From NCBI GenBank assembly GCA_016875155.1, contig VGSD01000110.1, positions 1-8,105 of the forward strand: a stretch of 8,105 nt of DNA. The letters run 5' to 3'. The stretch is from Deltaproteobacteria bacterium (lineage in GTDB: Bacteria > Desulfobacterota > BSN033 > UBA1163). Each line of letters begins with the position of its first letter. Positions within the stretch are counted from its first letter, which is position 1. Of this stretch, positions 5,252-8,105 are shown piece by piece. The position numbers and the translations under genes were made by a program. The notes below the pieces were generated by a model. That model was not told the DNA's origin, made no database searches, and saw only the letters and a program-made list of their open reading frames with translations.

Positions 5252-7918
5252 TTAGTGGGCTTCCGCCCAATTTTTACCGGAGCTTATAGAGACCTTGAGG
5301 GGAATAGAGAGTTCCATGACCGTTTCCATCTCATCACGGATCATCGGAAGCGTACTTTCCATCTCCCCCTCAGGGACCTCAAAGACCAGTTCATCGTGGA
5401 CCTGCATGATCATTTTTGTTGAAAGATGGAGCTCTTCTAATCGGTTCTGGATCCGGATCATCGCCACCTTGATCATGTCCGCAGCCGTCCCTTGGAGGGG
5501 TGTATTGATGGCCATTCTCTCAGAGGCCTGACGGATGGCCATGGTCTGTGAATTGATCTCGGGTAAGTAACGACGCCGGTTGAGAAGAGTGGTGACATAA
5601 CCCTTCTTCCGGGCTTCCTCCAGACTGATCTGAATATAGGCCTGGACCCCGGTATATTTTTTAAAATATTCATCGATGTAGACCTGAGCCACCTTGGGTT
5701 CTTTTTTGAGTTGTTGAGAAAGGCCATAGGCGCTCATCCCATAGATGATGCCGAAATTGATCACCTTGGCCTCCCTTCTCATCAGAGGCGTCACTCCGTT
5801 CATGGGAACGCCAAAGATCTCGGAGGCGGTTCGGCTATGGATGTCTTCATCGTTGCGAAAGGCTTCGATCAGCACCTCATCGCTGGAAAGATGGGCGAGA
5901 ATCCGCAATTCAATCTGAGAGTAATCCGCAGAGACGATGACGAATCCCTTTTCCGGGACAAAGGCCCGGCGGATGCGGTTTCCCTCATCCGTGCGAATGG
6001 GAATGTTCTGAAGATTAGGGTCACTTGAGGAAAGCCTCCCTGTCGCTGTAACCGTTTGGTTGTAGGAGGTGTGGACCCGACCTGTTTCCGGATGGAGCAA
6101 TTTGGGCAGGGTATCGATGTAGGTTGATTTCAGTTTAGAGAGATTGCGATACCCTATGATTTCGAGAGGGAGGTCATGATGGAGGGAGAGCTTTTCGAGA
6201 ACCTCCATGTCGGTGGAGTACCCTGTCTTTGTCTTTTTAATCACGGGCAGTTTCAGTTTGTCAAAGAGGATCTTTCCCAACTGCTGAGAGGAGTTGATAT
6301 TAAAGACCTCGCCTGCGATCCCGTGAATCTGCTCCATCTTACGGAGAAGCTGGTGCTCGATCTCTTTTGAAAAATCGTTCAGGAGATCGACATCAATCTT
6401 CACTCCATTCATTTCTATCTTTGCCAGGACAATGGAAAGAGGCATCTCCACCTCTTCAAAAAGTTTCTCAGATCCTCCTTCTTTCAACTTCGGAAGGAGA
6501 AGATGAAAAAGCTGAAAGGTGACCTCCGCATCCTCACAACTGTAGTCCCTTGCTTTTTCAAGATGGACCTGATCAAAAGTCATGCCTTTTCCGCCAGCGA
6601 CTTCCTTGTAATCGGTCACTTCCCGATTGAGATATTCACGGGAGATCTCACCCAAATTGTGATTGTGTTTGGTGGGATTGAGAAGGTAAGAGGCGATCAT
6701 CGTATCGCAGAGAACACCACGAAGATCAATGCCATGGTGTTTGAGGACGATCCAGTCATATTTAATATTCTGTCCCACCTTTTTCACCCCTTCATCCTCG
6801 AGAAGGGGCTTGAGTTCTTCTAACACCCAGCCAAAAGGGAGTTGCTCTCCATTCAGATGGCCAAGGGGAATATAGAAGGCCTGATGGGGCGCATAAGAGA
6901 GACTGATCCCAACAAGTTTGGCCCACATCGGATAGACCGAGGTGGTCTCAACATCAATGGCAAAGCATTTCGAATTCTTCAGGTCTTGAAGCAGTGAAAG
7001 GAATCTGTCTCGGTCCATAACCAGACGATAATCCCAGTTTGGCTTTTCCTGTGGTACTTCTTCGGGGAGTTCTCTCAACAGTTTATTGAATTCCAATTCT
7101 TTAAAGAGTTCCCTGAGAATTCCGGAGTTTGGAGAAGAAAGAACGAGGTCCTCTTTCCGGCAGGCGATGGGAACATCGGTATGAATTGTGGCTAATTGGC
7201 GGCTGAGCCGCGCCAATTCGCCATGGTTCTCCAGTCTCTCTTTCATTTTTTTCTGAGGGATCTGATCCAGATGGTTTAAAAGGTTTTCAATTGATCCGAA
7301 GGTCTTGATCAATTCGATGGCGGTCTTCTCTCCAATTCCAGGAACACCGGGAATATTATCAATGGCATCACCTGCCAAACCCATGACCTCCACCACCTGC
7401 TCGGGCCTCACCCCAAAGCGTTCGATGACCTCCTCCTCCCCATACCTTTTCTCCTTCATCGTATCATAGACCTGAATTCGATTGCCCACCAACTGGAGGA
7501 GATCCTTGTCCCCGGTGATGATCACCACATCGGCTTCAGGGTCCAGACCTTTGGCTACAGTTCCGATGAGATCGTCAGCCTCATAGCCATCCATTTCCAG
7601 GGTGGCGATACGATAACCTTCGACGATCTTTTTGATGTAAGGGATTTGTGGAATCAACCCTTCCGGCATGGCAGGACGGTTGGCCTTATATTCCTTGAAG
7701 GTCTTACTCCGGAAGGTCGGCGCTTTCGAATCGAAAACGACGGCAAGGTAGTCGGGCCGATGATCTTTGAGCACCTTGAGAAGCATCTGGGTGAAACCGT
7801 AGATGGCATTCGTCGGAAGGCCTTTCGAATTGGAAAGGTGGCGTATGGCGTAGAAGGCCCGGTAGATATAAGAGGAACCGTCAATCAGAAAGAGTTGGGG
7901 GCGATTGGACATATTCAT
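5252..7918 (-). CDS. polA: DNA polymerase I, full length with both exonuclease domains (888 aa)
   Basis: Removes RNA primers and fills gaps in replication and excision repair. All three domains are present. The 5'-3' exonuclease (about 1-290) shows acidic residues D13, D63, E113/D115/D116, D137/D139 and D184/D187, plus the helix-hairpin-helix GVPGIG (191-196). The 3'-5' proofreading domain (about 300-490) keeps Exo I D322-x-E324, Exo II ending in D388, and Exo III Y459-x3-D463, so proofreading looks active. The polymerase domain has motif A DYSQIELR (665-672), motif B with K718 and the O-helix F722-G (Phe type, expected to discriminate against dideoxynucleotides) through Y726-G, and motif C VHDE (H841, D842, E843). 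The length is slightly shorter than E. coli PolA (928). Two in-frame ATGs lie two codons apart (7918 and 7912) and neither has a good Shine-Dalgarno sequence; the first is listed. The frame is intact. Confidence 0.98.
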   Translation of the reverse strand: MNMSNRPQLFLIDGSSYIYRAFYAIRHLSNSKGLPTNAIYGFTQMLLKVLKDHRPDYLAVVFDSKAPTFRSKTFKEYKANRPAMPEGLIPQIPYIKKIVEGYRIATLEMDGYEADDLIGTVAKGLDPEADVVIITGDKDLLQLVGNRIQVYDTMKEKRYGEEEVIERFGVRPEQVVEVMGLAGDAIDNIPGVPGIGEKTAIELIKTFGSIENLLNHLDQIPQKKMKERLENHGELARLSRQLATIHTDVPIACRKEDLVLSSPNSGILRELFKELEFNKLLRELPEEVPQEKPNWDYRLVMDRDRFLSLLQDLKNSKCFAIDVETTSVYPMWAKLVGISLSYAPHQAFYIPLGHLNGEQLPFGWVLEELKPLLEDEGVKKVGQNIKYDWIVLKHHGIDLRGVLCDTMIASYLLNPTKHNHNLGEISREYLNREVTDYKEVAGGKGMTFDQVHLEKARDYSCEDAEVTFQLFHLLLPKLKEGGSEKLFEEVEMPLSIVLAKIEMNGVKIDVDLLNDFSKEIEHQLLRKMEQIHGIAGEVFNINSSQQLGKILFDKLKLPVIKKTKTGYSTDMEVLEKLSLHHDLPLEIIGYRNLSKLKSTYIDTLPKLLHPETGRVHTSYNQTVTATGRLSSSDPNLQNIPIRTDEGNRIRRAFVPEKGFVIVSADYSQIELRILAHLSSDEVLIEAFRNDEDIHSRTASEIFGVPMNGVTPLMRREAKVINFGIIYGMSAYGLSQQLKKEPKVAQVYIDEYFKKYTGVQAYIQISLEEARKKGYVTTLLNRRRYLPEINSQTMAIRQASERMAINTPLQGTAADMIKVAMIRIQNRLEELHLSTKMIMQVHDELVFEVPEGEMESTLPMIRDEMETVMELSIPLKVSISSGKNWAEAH

Positions 7919-7937
7919 AAAAGGCTAGCTTAAAGGT

Positions 7938-8050
7938 TATCAGAATATCAGGAGATCAGGCTGTGGACATCAGGATATCAGGGTATCAGGAAAAGCCATT
8001 CTTATTTTTTTTGATTCTCTCTGGTACCCTGATATTCTGATATCCTGATA
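7938..8050. repeat. 8-bp TATCAGGN tandem units inverted around a T-rich core, upstream of polA
   Basis: The left arm has units TATCAGAA, TATCAGGA and GATCAGGC at 7938-7961, then after 6 bases CATCAGGA, TATCAGGG and TATCAGGA at 7968-7991, exactly 8 bases per unit. The right arm at 8027-8050 has three inverted units (CCCTGATA, TTCTGATA, TCCTGATA). Arms 7968-7991 and 8027-8050 pair at 20 of 24 positions around a 35-base core containing a T8 tract. It lies 20-132 bases upstream of the polA start codon and would be in its promoter or leader. A further degraded unit may continue past 8051. Confidence 0.8.
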
Positions 8051-8078
8051 TACTGGTTCCCGATCAGGGACTACTCGT

Positions 8079-8105
8079 ATGAACTCGGTTGCCGCCAGAC
8101 TGCTT
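8079..8105 (+). CDS. Possible 5' end of a + strand gene leaving the window
   Basis: ATG at 8079 is preceded by AGGGA (8066-8070) at 8 bases, a usable Shine-Dalgarno spacing, and the frame is open to the window end, reading MNSVAARLL. If real, the gene would be divergent from polA and share the repeat-filled gap as a two-way promoter region. Only nine codons are visible and the opposite strand is also open here, so the call is tentative and no function can be given. Confidence 0.28.

Noticed and set aside
5240..7933. Several + strand open frames and alternative - strand frames across polA
   Set aside because: All overlap the intact, motif-rich polA frame and show no recognisable domains or starts; they are by-products of its composition.
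7938..8050. Repeats upstream of polA as a CRISPR array
   Set aside because: The units are 8 bases, directly adjacent, partly inverted and without spacers; this is not CRISPR structure.

Overview
The window is bacterial chromosomal DNA with two parts. The left half, to about 4.34 kb, is accessory: the 3' part of a type III-like restriction helicase/nuclease, then a compact three-gene cassette (two unrecognised proteins and a HEPN-domain protein), all on the + strand. The right half is housekeeping DNA on the - strand: a complete DNA polymerase I gene (polA) and, downstream of it, a small exported DUF4124-type protein. The combination of DUF4124, a proofreading PolA and short self-similar intergenic repeats suggests a deltaproteobacterial (Desulfobacterota-like) or neighbouring Gram-negative lineage. 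This is an inference from gene style, not from a marker gene.

Layout: 1-2316 restriction gene, entering already inside the helicase domain at motif II; 2317-2591 non-coding; 2592-3296, 3293-3904 and 3908-4339 the cassette, joined by an ATGA overlap and a 3-nt gap, so very probably one transcript; 4340-4480 a junction where + and - strand genes converge; 4481-5053 the DUF4124 protein (-); 5054-5251 a repeat-dense gap; 5252-7918 polA (-); 7919-8105 a second repeat-dense gap, with a possible start of a + strand gene at its far end.

Two things stand out. First, the cassette is close to a restriction gene and ends in a HEPN protein whose usual catalytic histidine position is not histidine. No nucleotidyltransferase partner is visible, so it is not a standard MNT/HEPN pair. 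Second, both gaps flanking polA have the same design with different sequence: a short unit (7 bp in one gap, 8 bp in the other) repeated in tandem, then an A/T-homopolymer core, then the same unit in inverted orientation. The gap at the polA 3' end also holds a 24-bp near-perfect hairpin whose two arms are each a four-run G-quadruplex motif, on opposite strands.

Functionally, the left genes look like defence or selfish-element cargo and the right genes like stable core genome. The restriction subunit would need a methyltransferase, expected to the left of the window. PolA fills gaps and removes RNA primers in replication and repair. No functional link between polA and the DUF4124 gene is evident beyond shared direction.
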